A stretch of DNA of 44,452 nt from Clostridia bacterium (GTDB lineage: Bacteria; Bacillota; Clostridia; Christensenellales; Borkfalkiaceae). Positions within the stretch are counted from its first letter, which is position 1. Each line of letters opens with the position of its first letter. Made by a program: the position numbers and the translations under genes. The notes below the pieces were generated by a model. It saw nothing but the letters and a program-made list of their open reading frames with translations, was not told the DNA's origin and made no database searches. Positions 36,703 through 44,224 of this stretch are shown here, one piece after another. The stretch lies in assembly GCA_017507005.1 (NCBI GenBank), contig JAFWBT010000020.1:1-44452 (forward strand). Direction: 5' to 3'.

Positions 36703-37985
36703 AAGCGGTGGTGTATACGCTGGGCTGTAAAGTGAACGACGTCGAGAGCGGCTCGTTAATACGCGGCTTGGAAGAGCTTGGCTACGAAGTATCGCGCGAG
36801 ATGGAAAAGGCGGATTTGTATATCGTCAACACCTGCGCGGTGACGGCGGAGGCAGAGCGTAAGAGCCGTCAAACGGTGGGTAAGGCAATCAAGTGCAATC
36901 CCGAGGCGAAAGTAATCGTTTGCGGCTGCGCGTCGGAGAAAAAAGCGGAGGCATTTTTGGAAAAGGGACATACCGTGTACGCAGTGACGGGCGCAAAAGC
37001 CAAAAATAAGGTGTTAGAAATAGTAAAATCGGGCTTTGCGGAGACGTTTGGTGGCAGGCAGGTATGCGACGAAGACAAAATTTACGAAGAAATGCTGACG
37101 CCGAAGTGCCTGAAAACGAGAAATTTTGTAAAAATCCAAGACGGCTGTAATCGGTTTTGTTCCTATTGTATCATCCCCTATCTTCGCGGCCGTAGCCGTT
37201 CGCGTAGCGTAGAGGGCGCGGCGAAAGAGATTTTGGAAAGCACGGCGCAAGAAACGGTGGTGACGGGGATTGATATTTCCGAATATAAAGACGAGCAGGG
37301 GCGCGACCTTGCCGATTTGATGTTGGCAATCAAGGACGCTGACACCCGTATCCGTTTGGGTTCGATTGAGGTCAGCCTTATCACGCCGCGGTTTTTGGAC
37401 GCGTTGAAAGAGGTGAAAAGCTTTGCGCCGCAGTTCCATTTGTCGTTGCAGAGCGGCTCGGATAAGGTGTTGAAGAGTATGAATCGCCACTATACGCGGG
37501 CGGAATATTTAGAAAAGTGCGCTATGATTTACGAGGCGTTTCCAAACGCGGCGATCACGACGGATATTATCGTTGGGTTTCCGACGGAAACGGAAGAAGA
37601 TTTTTGTGATTCGTTGCGGATTGTGGAGGAGGCGGGCTTTGCGCAGATTCACGCCTTTCCCTATTCGCCGCGTGAGGGCACGAACGCGTATAAAAAATAT
37701 AAAGAACTGCCGTTTGTTGTCAAGAAAGAGCGTGTAGAACGCCTGCTGAAAAAAGGCGCGGAAGAAAAAACGAAGTATATGCAGCGTTTTATCGGACAAG
37801 AACTATTGCTCGTACCCGAGCTGTGTATTGACGGCTACACCGAGGGGTATTCGGAGAATTATATCCGCGTCTACGTTGAGGGCAATATTGCAAAACGCCC
37901 TACCCATGTACGCGTTGAACGCCTTTTTAAAGATGGAGTGTCGGCTGTGGTGACGGCGGGAAAGGCTGAAAATTATTTGCCGTAA
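36699..37985 (+). CDS. mtaB: tRNA threonylcarbamoyladenosine (t6A37) methylthiotransferase MtaB
   Basis: The radical-SAM enzyme has N-terminal cluster Cys10, Cys46 and Cys77, radical-SAM CNRFCSYC (Cys150, 154, 157), and a C-terminal TRAM-like domain. MtaB adds methylthio to t6A37 to give ms2t6A. TLGCKVNDVES is its signature N-terminus. 428 residues, normal. The TRAM region contains an exact copy of the dispersed 18-bp motif (37902-37919). The start overlaps rsmE by 4 bp. Confidence 0.95.
   Translation: MKAVVYTLGCKVNDVESGSLIRGLEELGYEVSREMEKADLYIVNTCAVTAEAERKSRQTVGKAIKCNPEAKVIVCGCASEKKAEAFLEKGHTVYAVTGAKAKNKVLEIVKSGFAETFGGRQVCDEDKIYEEMLTPKCLKTRNFVKIQDGCNRFCSYCIIPYLRGRSRSRSVEGAAKEILESTAQETVVTGIDISEYKDEQGRDLADLMLAIKDADTRIRLGSIEVSLITPRFLDALKEVKSFAPQFHLSLQSGSDKVLKSMNRHYTRAEYLEKCAMIYEAFPNAAITTDIIVGFPTETEEDFCDSLRIVEEAGFAQIHAFPYSPREGTNAYKKYKELPFVVKKERVERLLKKGAEEKTKYMQRFIGQELLLVPELCIDGYTEGYSENYIRVYVEGNIAKRPTHVRVERLFKDGVSAVVTAGKAENYLP
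37902..37919 (+). repeat. Dispersed 18-bp motif, copy 9, inside mtaB
   Basis: ACCCATGTACGCGTTGAA is identical to 7364-7381 and encodes THVRVE in the TRAM-like domain. Confidence 0.6.
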
Positions 37986-38003
37986 GGCATAAGGAGATAT
38001 GTT

Positions 38004-38339
38004 ATGGAAAACTGTATTTTTTGTAAAATTGTCGCAGGGGATATTCCCTCGCCCAGACTGTATGAGGACGATAAAATGATTGTGATTCGGGATATCGAGC
38101 CAAAGGCAAAGCTGCACTATCTTTGTATTCCTAAAACGCATTTTGCCCTGCTTTCCGAAATGGACGAGGCGCGCGCAGAGATTGTAAAGCATTGTTTTCA
38201 GGTGATTCCCACGCTCGAAAAGGCGCTTGGTTTGCAGGATGGCTATCGCGTGATTATCAATCAAGGCGAGAACGGCGGTCAAACGGTGCATCATTTGCAT
38301 ATCCACTTGCTCGGCGGTGAAAAGCTCGCGGATTTTTAA
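38004..38339 (+). CDS. HIT family nucleotide phosphoramidase (HinT-like)
   Basis: The 111-residue protein has the HIT triad HHLHIHLL near the C-terminus and the N-terminal CIFCKIVAGDIPS. Such proteins hydrolyse AMP-lysine-type phosphoramidates. It is the last gene of the prmA unit, 18 bp after mtaB with AAGGAG before the ATG. A terminator follows. Confidence 0.95.
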   Translation: MENCIFCKIVAGDIPSPRLYEDDKMIVIRDIEPKAKLHYLCIPKTHFALLSEMDEARAEIVKHCFQVIPTLEKALGLQDGYRVIINQGENGGQTVHHLHIHLLGGEKLADF

Positions 38340-38361
38340 GGGCGTTCTCTATTCTTTCGCT

Positions 38362-38384
38362 ATCGTTAAGGATAACGATTTTTT
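38362..38384 (+). terminator. Intrinsic terminator of the prmA-rsmE-mtaB-hinT unit
   Basis: ATCGTTA (38362-38368) pairs with TAACGAT (38373-38379), loop AGGA, followed by six T. Confidence 0.85.
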
Positions 38385-38411
38385 GCGGACAAACAAAGTA
38401 TAAAATATAAA
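38383..38411 (+). promoter_or_regulatory. Candidate promoter of the YwmB-like gene
   Basis: TTGCGG (38383-38388) and TATAAA (38406-38411) are 17 bp apart, immediately after the terminator T-run. The expected transcript start is near 38418. Confidence 0.5.
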
Positions 38412-38422
38412 AAACGGTCAAT

Positions 38423-38463
38423 AATTCCTTTCGCGTTAAGAACGACGCGGGAGGGATTTTTTT
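38423..38463 (+). promoter_or_regulatory. Terminator-like hairpin covering the ribosome binding site
   Basis: A continuous 15-bp stem (38423-38437 with 38444-38458, several G-U pairs) has a 6-nt loop and is followed by seven T (38457-38463) ending exactly at the next ATG. The SD-like GGGAGGG lies in the 3' arm. Confidence 0.6.
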
Positions 38464-38928
38464 ATGCGACGCATCAGCTTTTGGAAACTTAAAACGTTAT
38501 TTCGTGATATGTTGGCGCTGTGCTGTTGCGCGCTGTTTTGCGTCGGCATAGTGGCGGCGCACGTTACACGCTTTGGCGATAGGAACGGGGAGCGGACGTT
38601 CTATTTATATTCCGCGTCCTCGCAAGGTCTGCAAAAAAACGTTTTGCGGCTGTCGGAAATCGACGACGTGCGCGGCGAGAGTGTGCGTTTTTCGCTGGAC
38701 AGAGAGAAAACGGCGGAGGAGATAGAGGCGTTTGCCAAAAATATCGCAAAACGCTACGGCGCGGAGATATGTTTTTGCGAAAGGGTGGGCGGCGTAACGT
38801 CCTATTACGCGTATACGCCTAGATGGCAGGATTTTCTACGGCTCAGCGGCGTAAAAATCAACCTGCATATCGCTATCAGCGCGGAAACTGCCGTGATAGG
38901 CAGCCCGATTATCTTCGGTGGTTTTTAA
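38464..38928 (+). CDS. Small membrane-anchored protein, possibly YwmB-like
   Basis: The 154-residue protein has one membrane segment (about residues 16-33) and an extracytoplasmic domain ending NLHIAISAETAVIGSPIIFGGF, seen here split as NLHIAIS and GSPIIFGGF. The C-terminus and the position before a SpoIIQ-like gene resemble YwmB-type proteins near spoIID/spoIIQ; this is a weak match and the function is unknown. Its ATG directly follows a hairpin and T-run that hide the SD. An internal ATG at 38509 is an alternative but would remove half of the membrane segment. Confidence 0.7.
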   Translation: MRRISFWKLKTLFRDMLALCCCALFCVGIVAAHVTRFGDRNGERTFYLYSASSQGLQKNVLRLSEIDDVRGESVRFSLDREKTAEEIEAFAKNIAKRYGAEICFCERVGGVTSYYAYTPRWQDFLRLSGVKINLHIAISAETAVIGSPIIFGGF

Positions 38929-38992
38929 AGACGGCAAGCGCGTAAAAATCCGACAAGATATAAAAACCAACAAAAGAAATTTTTTTCGGCAG

Positions 38993-39022
38993 GTATAAAA
39001 AACGTTGGGCGTGGAAAACATT
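38993..39022 (+). promoter_or_regulatory. Possible forespore (sigma-F-like) promoter of the spoIIQ-like gene
   Basis: GTATA (38993-38997) and GGAAAACAT (39013-39021) are 15 bp apart, near the Bacillus sigma-F pattern GYATA-N15-GGHRARHTX with one mismatch. B. subtilis spoIIQ is sigma-F dependent. Weak but specific to context. Confidence 0.4.
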
Positions 39023-39056
39023 TACATACAAAACGATTTCGGAGGATTTAAGAATT

Positions 39057-39722
39057 ATGAGTGAACAGAATAAGCACGAGCCTACGAAGGCAAAGAAAAA
39101 GCTCTTTGCAGGCATGAGCAAGGAAAAACGTTTTTATTTATTGATGGCGATTGGCTGCGCGGCGCTGCTTTTGGCGATTGTGATTGTCGCGATTGCGATT
39201 GCAGGCAATAAAAAGACGGGGCATCAGTTGAAAAACAGCGTAACGAGCGAGATTTCTTCGGGGGACGTAGAGGACAGCACGAGCGACGAACCCGTCATCA
39301 TCACGCCCGAGGGTATGATTTCGCCTTTGGAAACGGCGACGGTAGGGAACGATTTCGGGTTTTATTACAACCAAACGCTGAACACCTATTACGAGCACGC
39401 AGGCGTGGACTTCACGGCGGCGGCAGGCACGAACGTGCTAGCGGCGGACGACGGCACGATTGAGAGCATTTTCAAGGAAGATTTGTTGACGGGCACGGAA
39501 ATCGTTATCAATCACGGTAGCGGCTTGAAAACGGTATACCGTTTCGTGAGCGAGGTGGAAGGCTTGAAGGTGGGCGACGTAGTGCAAAAGGGCGACGTTA
39601 TCGCAACGGTTGCCGAGGCGACGGGCGAGGAATACAAGGACGGAGCGCACTTGCATTTTGAAGTGTTGAAAAATAGCGTCAGCGTAGACCCTGCCAACTA
39701 TTTAACGTTGGAAGAAAAATAA
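39057..39722 (+). CDS. spoIIQ: SpoIIQ-like LytM (M23) protein
   Basis: The 221-residue protein has a short cytoplasmic N-terminus, one membrane segment (about 27-50), a linker and a LytM domain. The zinc ligands are intact: His114 and Asp118 (HAGVD) and His198/His200 (HLH). SpoIIQ of clostridia keeps these, whereas the Bacillus protein has lost one. In sporulation it forms the forespore side of the SpoIIQ-SpoIIIAH channel. A vegetative M23 peptidase is an alternative. CGGAGGA precedes the ATG and a possible sigma-F promoter lies upstream. Confidence 0.8.
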   Translation: MSEQNKHEPTKAKKKLFAGMSKEKRFYLLMAIGCAALLLAIVIVAIAIAGNKKTGHQLKNSVTSEISSGDVEDSTSDEPVIITPEGMISPLETATVGNDFGFYYNQTLNTYYEHAGVDFTAAAGTNVLAADDGTIESIFKEDLLTGTEIVINHGSGLKTVYRFVSEVEGLKVGDVVQKGDVIATVAEATGEEYKDGAHLHFEVLKNSVSVDPANYLTLEEK

Positions 39723-39727
39723 AAAAG

Positions 39728-39782
39728 CGGACGAAAAGTCCGTCGTGAGTATCAGGCGCGAGGCATACACCTCGCGCTTTTC
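39728..39782 (+). terminator. Tandem hairpins, terminator of the spoIIQ-like gene
   Basis: CGGAC and GTCCG (39728-39742) form a first stem. GCGCGAGG (39756-39763) with CCTCGCGC (39770-39777) and a TTTT run form the terminator. Confidence 0.8.
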
Positions 39783-39828
39783 GCATACGATAGGGGGAGG
39801 AATTGTGTAACAAGGAGAAGATTTCGCT

Positions 39829-41295
39829 ATGAAAAAAATCGCCTTATGGCTACTGACTATCGTATGCACGGCGTTCACACTTTCGTGTTTTTCAGGTTGT
39901 CTTTCGACATGCCGAAAAGTGGGGAAGGTGGCAGGCAGGTATGAGATTAACGCCGAGTACGTGCCTGAAAACAGAGCGATTGCTGGCACGGTGAAGGTGA
40001 CGTTTGAAAACCTCACGGACGAGGAAATCGACGGCTTGAAATTTCAACTATACCCCAACGCCTATCGCAAAGACGCCCTGTACGCGCCCGTGTCCTCGGC
40101 GTACGCGTCTGCGGCGTATTACGCAGGCGATAGCTACGGCGAAATTACCATTTCCAGCGTCAACGGCGCAAAGAATTGGGATATCGTCGGGGAAGATTGC
40201 AATATTCTCTACGCCGCGCTGGAAAAGCCGTTATATTACGGCGATAAGGTGGTGTTGGATATCGGATTTATCACAAAACTCGCCCTCGTCAATCATCGGA
40301 CGGGGATTACGAAAAAGACGGTGAATTTAGGGAATTTCTTTCCGATAGTATGCGGTTTTAAAAACGGCGGTTTTTACGAAACGGTGTACTATTCGGACGG
40401 CGATCCTTTCTTTTCAGAGTGCGCCGATTATAAAATGACGTTGACAATTCCCAAGGAATACGAGGTGGCGTCGACGGGAAAAATTACGGGCGAAAGAATG
40501 CTCGAAAGTAAAAAGGTGTATACCATGTACGCGACGAACGCGCGAGATTTCGCTCTGGTGCTAGCGGAAAACTATCGCGTAGCCAAGGCGATGGCAGGGG
40601 ATACGGAGCTATTGTATTACTATTACGCCGACGAAACGCCGCAAGACAGCCTGACGGTTGCCAAAGAGGCTTTTCTCTATTACGAAAAGACGTTTGGGGA
40701 GTATCCTTACGAAACGTACACCCTTGCGCAGACGGGTTTTTGCCTTGGCGGTATGGAATATCCCGCGCTCGTTATGATTTCGGATACGTTGCAGGGCAAG
40801 GAAAAGGCGCGGGTAATCGCGCACGAAACGGCGCATCAATGGTGGTACGCCACAGTGGGTAGCAACCAAATCGAGAACGCGTGGCAGGACGAGGGCTTGG
40901 CGGAATATTCCACGATAGCCTTTTTCGAGCAGTATGAAAAATACGAATATACGCGCGAGGGGCTAGTGACGGAGGCACTCAAAGAATATCGCTCGTACTA
41001 CGACGTGTACGGCAGTGTGCTCGGGCGGACGGATACGCGCATGACGCGGCATTTAAAAGACTATCTCAGCACGTATGAATACCGCTGTTTGGCGTATGAT
41101 AAAGCGGTGATTTTATTCGATACCTTACGCAAAAGCGTCGGAGATAAACGTTTTTTTGGCGGCTTGAAAAAATATTATAAGGAAAACCGTTTCACCCTCG
41201 CCACGCCCGAACACCTTATTGGCTGTTTTGAAAAAGTAGGGTTGGACGTCCACGGCTTTTTTAGCAGTTTTTTGGACGGCAAAGCAATTTTATAG
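39829..41295 (+). CDS. M1 family metallopeptidase lipoprotein
   Basis: The 488-residue protein has a lipoprotein signal (lipobox FSGC, Cys24). The gluzincin domain has GGMEYP (substrate end, residues 307-312), HETAHQWW (zinc His332 and His336, catalytic Glu333) and Glu355 as the third ligand 19 residues on. M1 enzymes cut N-terminal residues from peptides. The C-terminal ERAP-like domain of long members is absent, and the protein sits on the outer side of the membrane. AAGGAG precedes the ATG. No other gene shares its promoter clearly. Confidence 0.93.
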   Translation: MKKIALWLLTIVCTAFTLSCFSGCLSTCRKVGKVAGRYEINAEYVPENRAIAGTVKVTFENLTDEEIDGLKFQLYPNAYRKDALYAPVSSAYASAAYYAGDSYGEITISSVNGAKNWDIVGEDCNILYAALEKPLYYGDKVVLDIGFITKLALVNHRTGITKKTVNLGNFFPIVCGFKNGGFYETVYYSDGDPFFSECADYKMTLTIPKEYEVASTGKITGERMLESKKVYTMYATNARDFALVLAENYRVAKAMAGDTELLYYYYADETPQDSLTVAKEAFLYYEKTFGEYPYETYTLAQTGFCLGGMEYPALVMISDTLQGKEKARVIAHETAHQWWYATVGSNQIENAWQDEGLAEYSTIAFFEQYEKYEYTREGLVTEALKEYRSYYDVYGSVLGRTDTRMTRHLKDYLSTYEYRCLAYDKAVILFDTLRKSVGDKRFFGGLKKYYKENRFTLATPEHLIGCFEKVGLDVHGFFSSFLDGKAIL

Positions 41296-41304
41296 CCAAA
41301 ACTC

Positions 41305-41333
41305 TTGCAAAAAACTGCCGTTGGCGGTATAAT
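41305..41333 (+). promoter_or_regulatory. Promoter of the fmdB-glycosidase unit
   Basis: TTGCAA (41305-41310) and TATAAT (41328-41333), 17 bp apart. It excludes a start codon for the next gene at 41305. Confidence 0.85.
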
Positions 41334-41364
41334 AGAGATAGAAAATAAAAGGACGGAAGAAGAA

Positions 41365-41562
41365 ATGCCTTTTTTACAATACAAATGCGTAAACTGCGGC
41401 AAACGCTTTGACGAATTGGTAAAAAGCTACACGGATGAAGTGCCTTGTCCCGACTGCGGAGGCAAGACCGAGCGCGATTATGCGGGTACCATGTATTCGT
41501 CCACGGGGCAATCGAGCAAAAAATGCACGGGAAATTGTAAGACGTGCGGCGGCTGTCATTGA
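41365..41562 (+). CDS. FmdB family zinc-ribbon regulator-like protein
   Basis: The 65-residue protein begins MPFLQYKCVNCGK, followed by CPDCGG, two CxxC knuckles typical of the FmdB zinc ribbon. A second Cys-rich cluster (CTGNCKTCGGCH) closes the protein. Function is not established; many occur as short stand-alone proteins. ATG 41365 is chosen because the promoter covers the upstream extension. The glycosidase gene follows after 14 bp. Confidence 0.9.
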   Translation: MPFLQYKCVNCGKRFDELVKSYTDEVPCPDCGGKTERDYAGTMYSSTGQSSKKCTGNCKTCGGCH

Positions 41563-41576
41563 TAAGGAAAAACGCT

Positions 41577-42821
41577 ATGAAATACGAAGAACTTAAAAAG
41601 TATTGCATCAATTTATCGAAAATTTTATGGGGCGAGCCGTCGGGCTTGTTCGAGTATCCCTGTATCGTCGTCACGAAGAACAGCAGCTATCCCTGCCAGC
41701 TGTGGGATTGGGGAAATTGGCTGAATAATATTGCTCTGCGGCAGATTGCGCGCCACGAGGGCACGCAGGAAAAATTGCTTGCTTACGAGCAAGGCTCGGT
41801 GATGAATTTTTTGAACGCGCAGCGCGAAGACGGCAGTATCGACATCGTGATTGCGAGCGATCCTAAACACGATTTAGCGCCCATTATGCCGCATAAAAAC
41901 GTGCATAAACCCGTGATTGCACAGCACGTTGCTTTTATTTGCAAATACACGGATGATCGCGCGTGGTTGCAGTCCATTTATCCAAGATTGGAAAAATTCA
42001 TCGCGTATTATCAGAACAACGCAAAGCACGAGAGCGGACTTTTCTATTTCTTTGACGATTTCGCAATCGGCGTGGATAACGATCCCGCCACGTTCTATCG
42101 CCCTGATAACAGCTCGGCTTCCATTTTTTTAAATTCTTTGATGTACGTGGAGTTGGGCGCAATGGCGCACTTGGCGAAAAAGCTCTCGGATGATAAAAAA
42201 GCGGCGTATTATCAAGGCTTGCAAGACGAGTTAAAGACAGCGATTCAAACGCATTGCTACGACGAAAAGGACGGTCTGTTTTATAGCTGCGATATAAATT
42301 TACGCAAAATCGACAAGAACACGTTGTTGCACTCGGGCGCGCCTCGCCACTATTCGACGCTCATACAAAGATTGGGCTGTTGGAGCTCGTTTTTGCCCTT
42401 GTGGGCAGGGATTGCCACGCCCCAACAGGCGGAAAGAATGGTAAAAGAAAACCTGTTAGACGAAAAAGCGTTTTGGGCAAATTACGGCGTGCGCTCCCTT
42501 TCCAAGTATGAAAAAATGTACCGTATCGTCGGCACGGGGAATCCGTCCTCGTGGCAGGGTGGCGTTTGGATTGTTTCCAATTATTTCCTTTTTAAAGGTC
42601 TGCTTAAATACGGCTATGTGAAAGAGGGGGAGGAGCTTGCGAAAAAGACGCTCGATTTGTTGAATCAAGACTATCTGAAAAACGGCGCGTTCCACGAATA
42701 TTACGATCCCGAATCGGGCGAAGGCGTTTTCAATAAAGGCTTTTCTAGCTGGAATTTGCTCGTATTTAATATGCTTGCCTATTTCGAGGGTAAGGAAGTC
42801 GTGGAGGAATTTTCTTGTTGA
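41577..42821 (+). CDS. GH63/MGH1-like glycoside hydrolase
   Basis: The 414-residue (alpha/alpha)6-barrel enzyme belongs to the MGH1-like/GH63 group. The motif QLWDWGNW is near residue 41. GVDNDP (Asp167) corresponds to the usual acid region. HEYYDPESGEG (Glu374) corresponds to the second catalytic region. No signal peptide is visible, so it acts in the cytoplasm on imported or stored saccharides. Substrate unknown. AAGGA (41564-41568) is 8 nt before ATG 41577. It follows the zinc-ribbon gene in one unit and ends at a bidirectional terminator. Confidence 0.88.
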   Translation: MKYEELKKYCINLSKILWGEPSGLFEYPCIVVTKNSSYPCQLWDWGNWLNNIALRQIARHEGTQEKLLAYEQGSVMNFLNAQREDGSIDIVIASDPKHDLAPIMPHKNVHKPVIAQHVAFICKYTDDRAWLQSIYPRLEKFIAYYQNNAKHESGLFYFFDDFAIGVDNDPATFYRPDNSSASIFLNSLMYVELGAMAHLAKKLSDDKKAAYYQGLQDELKTAIQTHCYDEKDGLFYSCDINLRKIDKNTLLHSGAPRHYSTLIQRLGCWSSFLPLWAGIATPQQAERMVKENLLDEKAFWANYGVRSLSKYEKMYRIVGTGNPSSWQGGVWIVSNYFLFKGLLKYGYVKEGEELAKKTLDLLNQDYLKNGAFHEYYDPESGEGVFNKGFSSWNLLVFNMLAYFEGKEVVEEFSC

Positions 42822-42881
42822 GCTTTGGCAAATTTTTGCCTACGACAATATCTGCCTACAATATATATGTAATATAAATGA

Positions 42882-42922
42882 AAACGGCTCGAAAGTATAA
42901 AAATTTCCGAGTCGTTTATTTT
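42882..42922. terminator. Terminator between converging genes
   Basis: AAACGGCTCG (42882-42891) pairs with CGAGTCGTTT (42908-42917), one G-U pair, followed by T-rich sequence on the plus strand; weaker on the minus strand. Confidence 0.75.
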
Positions 42923-42959
42923 TATGTTTTTAAACGTGTGTATCTTTAATGAAATGCGC

Positions 42960-43631
42960 TTACAGCTTTTCTAAAATTCGTTCTGCGATTTTTTGCATAC
43001 CCAAATCTCCAGGATGTGCGGCAACGCCCGGGTGCTCAAACAAACCCTTTGCCATATATTTATCGTCGTAGCCAAGGTCGGAAAGGGAAACAAAATCATA
43101 GTCGTTTTCGTCTGCAATGCGTTTTAATGCGCCGCAAATGTATTCGTGCTCCCAAAAACAGTCTGTCACGACGATTTTTTTAGCGTCGCCTTCAAAATAT
43201 TTTACAAAACGGCGCAGATAGCCCTCAAGGGGATGATTGTCAAAATGCTCGCAGCGAATATTTTCCCCAAACCGAAACACGATAGTATCGGCGCGGAAAG
43301 AGCGTGCGTCTTCAAATTTTTCTAGCACTTCGTCTTTCCAATAATTCTGTTCCCACTCACCTACGTTGGCAATGGCATAGCTGATATCGCCGTAGCGTTT
43401 TTGCAGTTCTTTCAGGACGATATGTACGTAGTCTTTTTCTTTTGCGCTTGCCGCCATGCCCCAGTTGTGATTCCAGCCTATTTCGGGCTTTTCGCCGTGC
43501 AGGGTAATAGAATTTCCTAAGAATAAAACGCGCTTGGCGGCGGTGTTTTCGCTTTCTACGGCGAATATTTTTTTACGCGTTTGGTTTTGCGCTTCCACGT
43601 CGTTTTTTACAATCATTTCGTTAAATTTCAT
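42960..43631 (-). CDS. SGNH/GDSL-type hydrolase-like protein
   Basis: The protein has LFLGNSITLHG (block I, nucleophile Ser), FRFGEN (block III region) and HPGDLGM (block V His). Those are the SGNH blocks with small departures (GNS for GDS). It has no signal peptide. Substrate unknown. The start is ATG 43631: AAAGG precedes it and a promoter covers the region upstream, so a longer form beginning at 43691 is not possible. It converges on the glycosidase gene. Confidence 0.85.
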   Translation of the reverse strand: MKFNEMIVKNDVEAQNQTRKKIFAVESENTAAKRVLFLGNSITLHGEKPEIGWNHNWGMAASAKEKDYVHIVLKELQKRYGDISYAIANVGEWEQNYWKDEVLEKFEDARSFRADTIVFRFGENIRCEHFDNHPLEGYLRRFVKYFEGDAKKIVVTDCFWEHEYICGALKRIADENDYDFVSLSDLGYDDKYMAKGLFEHPGVAAHPGDLGMQKIAERILEKL

Positions 43632-43662
43632 AATACGTTGCCTTTGGATGTTCGTTGCTTTT

Positions 43663-43691
43663 AGTATAACATAGAGGAAATTTTTTGTCAA
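43663..43691 (-). promoter_or_regulatory. Promoter of the SGNH gene
   Basis: On the minus strand TTGACA (43691-43686) and TATACT (43668-43663) are 17 bp apart. Confidence 0.9.
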
Positions 43692-43900
43692 GCCGTCGAA
43701 AAAATAAGTGCAGTAAAAATATTATATGAAAAACGGTGACGGTATTTTTATATATCTTTTTATATATCTTTTTTTACGCGCGCGACATAATATATATAAT
43801 ATAGAGGAGAATTTATCGTCGCTGCGTATAAAATGAATACAAAAGAGCAAAAATAAAAAAACTTAAAAAAAATGAAAAAAGTTGAAAAAACTTAAAAAAA
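43692..43900. other. AT-rich intergenic region before the rRNA promoter
   Basis: No gene is seen. It holds two tandem TTTTTATATATC copies (43745-43768), TTACGCGCGCG (43774-43784), a possible -10 box TATAAT (43795-43800) without a -35 box, and long A-tracts from about 43855 that look like an UP element. Confidence 0.6.
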
Positions 43901-43904
43901 ACGC

Positions 43905-43933
43905 TTGACATTATTTTTAGTTAATGGTATTAT
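43905..43933 (+). promoter_or_regulatory. rRNA promoter with upstream A-tracts
   Basis: TTGACA (43905-43910) and TATTAT (43928-43933), 17 bp apart, preceded by A-tracts typical of UP elements. Transcript start expected near 43940. Confidence 0.88.
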
Positions 43934-43939
43934 GTTTAA

Positions 43940-44224
43940 GCTGTCGATAAGCGAGAGCGTTATTTTGATAGCGCCAAACCGAAGTTTGGTAAGAAGAAGA
44001 TTAACAACTGCATAGCAAATAGTATAAACAAAGTTTTTATTTTTTTTAGGAAAAATAAGACGAGTACGAAAGGCAAAGAAATTTTCATATTAGTGTAAAG
44101 CTAATTGGTTAATAAGCGCAAAGACGATAAAAGCAATTTTAACGGCTCTGGCTGTGAACGAATTAGCCGAGTGTAAGAAATATAGAATTTTTTAAGAGAA
44201 GACGAGTAGATAAGATTAGTAAAA
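43940..44224 (+). ncRNA. Leader of the 23S rRNA transcript
   Basis: About 285 nt between promoter and 23S hold the hairpin CCAAAC-CGAA-GTTTGG (43974-43989). The stretch AACAACTGCATAGCAAATAG (44003-44022) resembles the 16S-23S spacer of clostridia, and a CGGCT/AGCCG stem lies at 44143-44169. No tRNA gene is visible. These parts may serve antitermination and processing. Confidence 0.55.

Noticed and set aside
40521-40538. Further copy of the 18-bp motif inside the M1 peptidase gene
   Set aside because: 16 of 18 bases match, but the encoded TMYATN fits the family at this point and the end of the motif differs, so coincidence is likely.
43632-43691. Longer start of the SGNH gene at 43691
   Set aside because: The extra codons overlap a consensus promoter on the same strand; ATG 43631 has a ribosome binding site.
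43801-43857. Short peptide gene (ATG 43833, seven codons) after GAGGAGA
   Set aside because: The ribosome-binding-like sequence is nearly 30 nt from the ATG and the peptide is too short to support.
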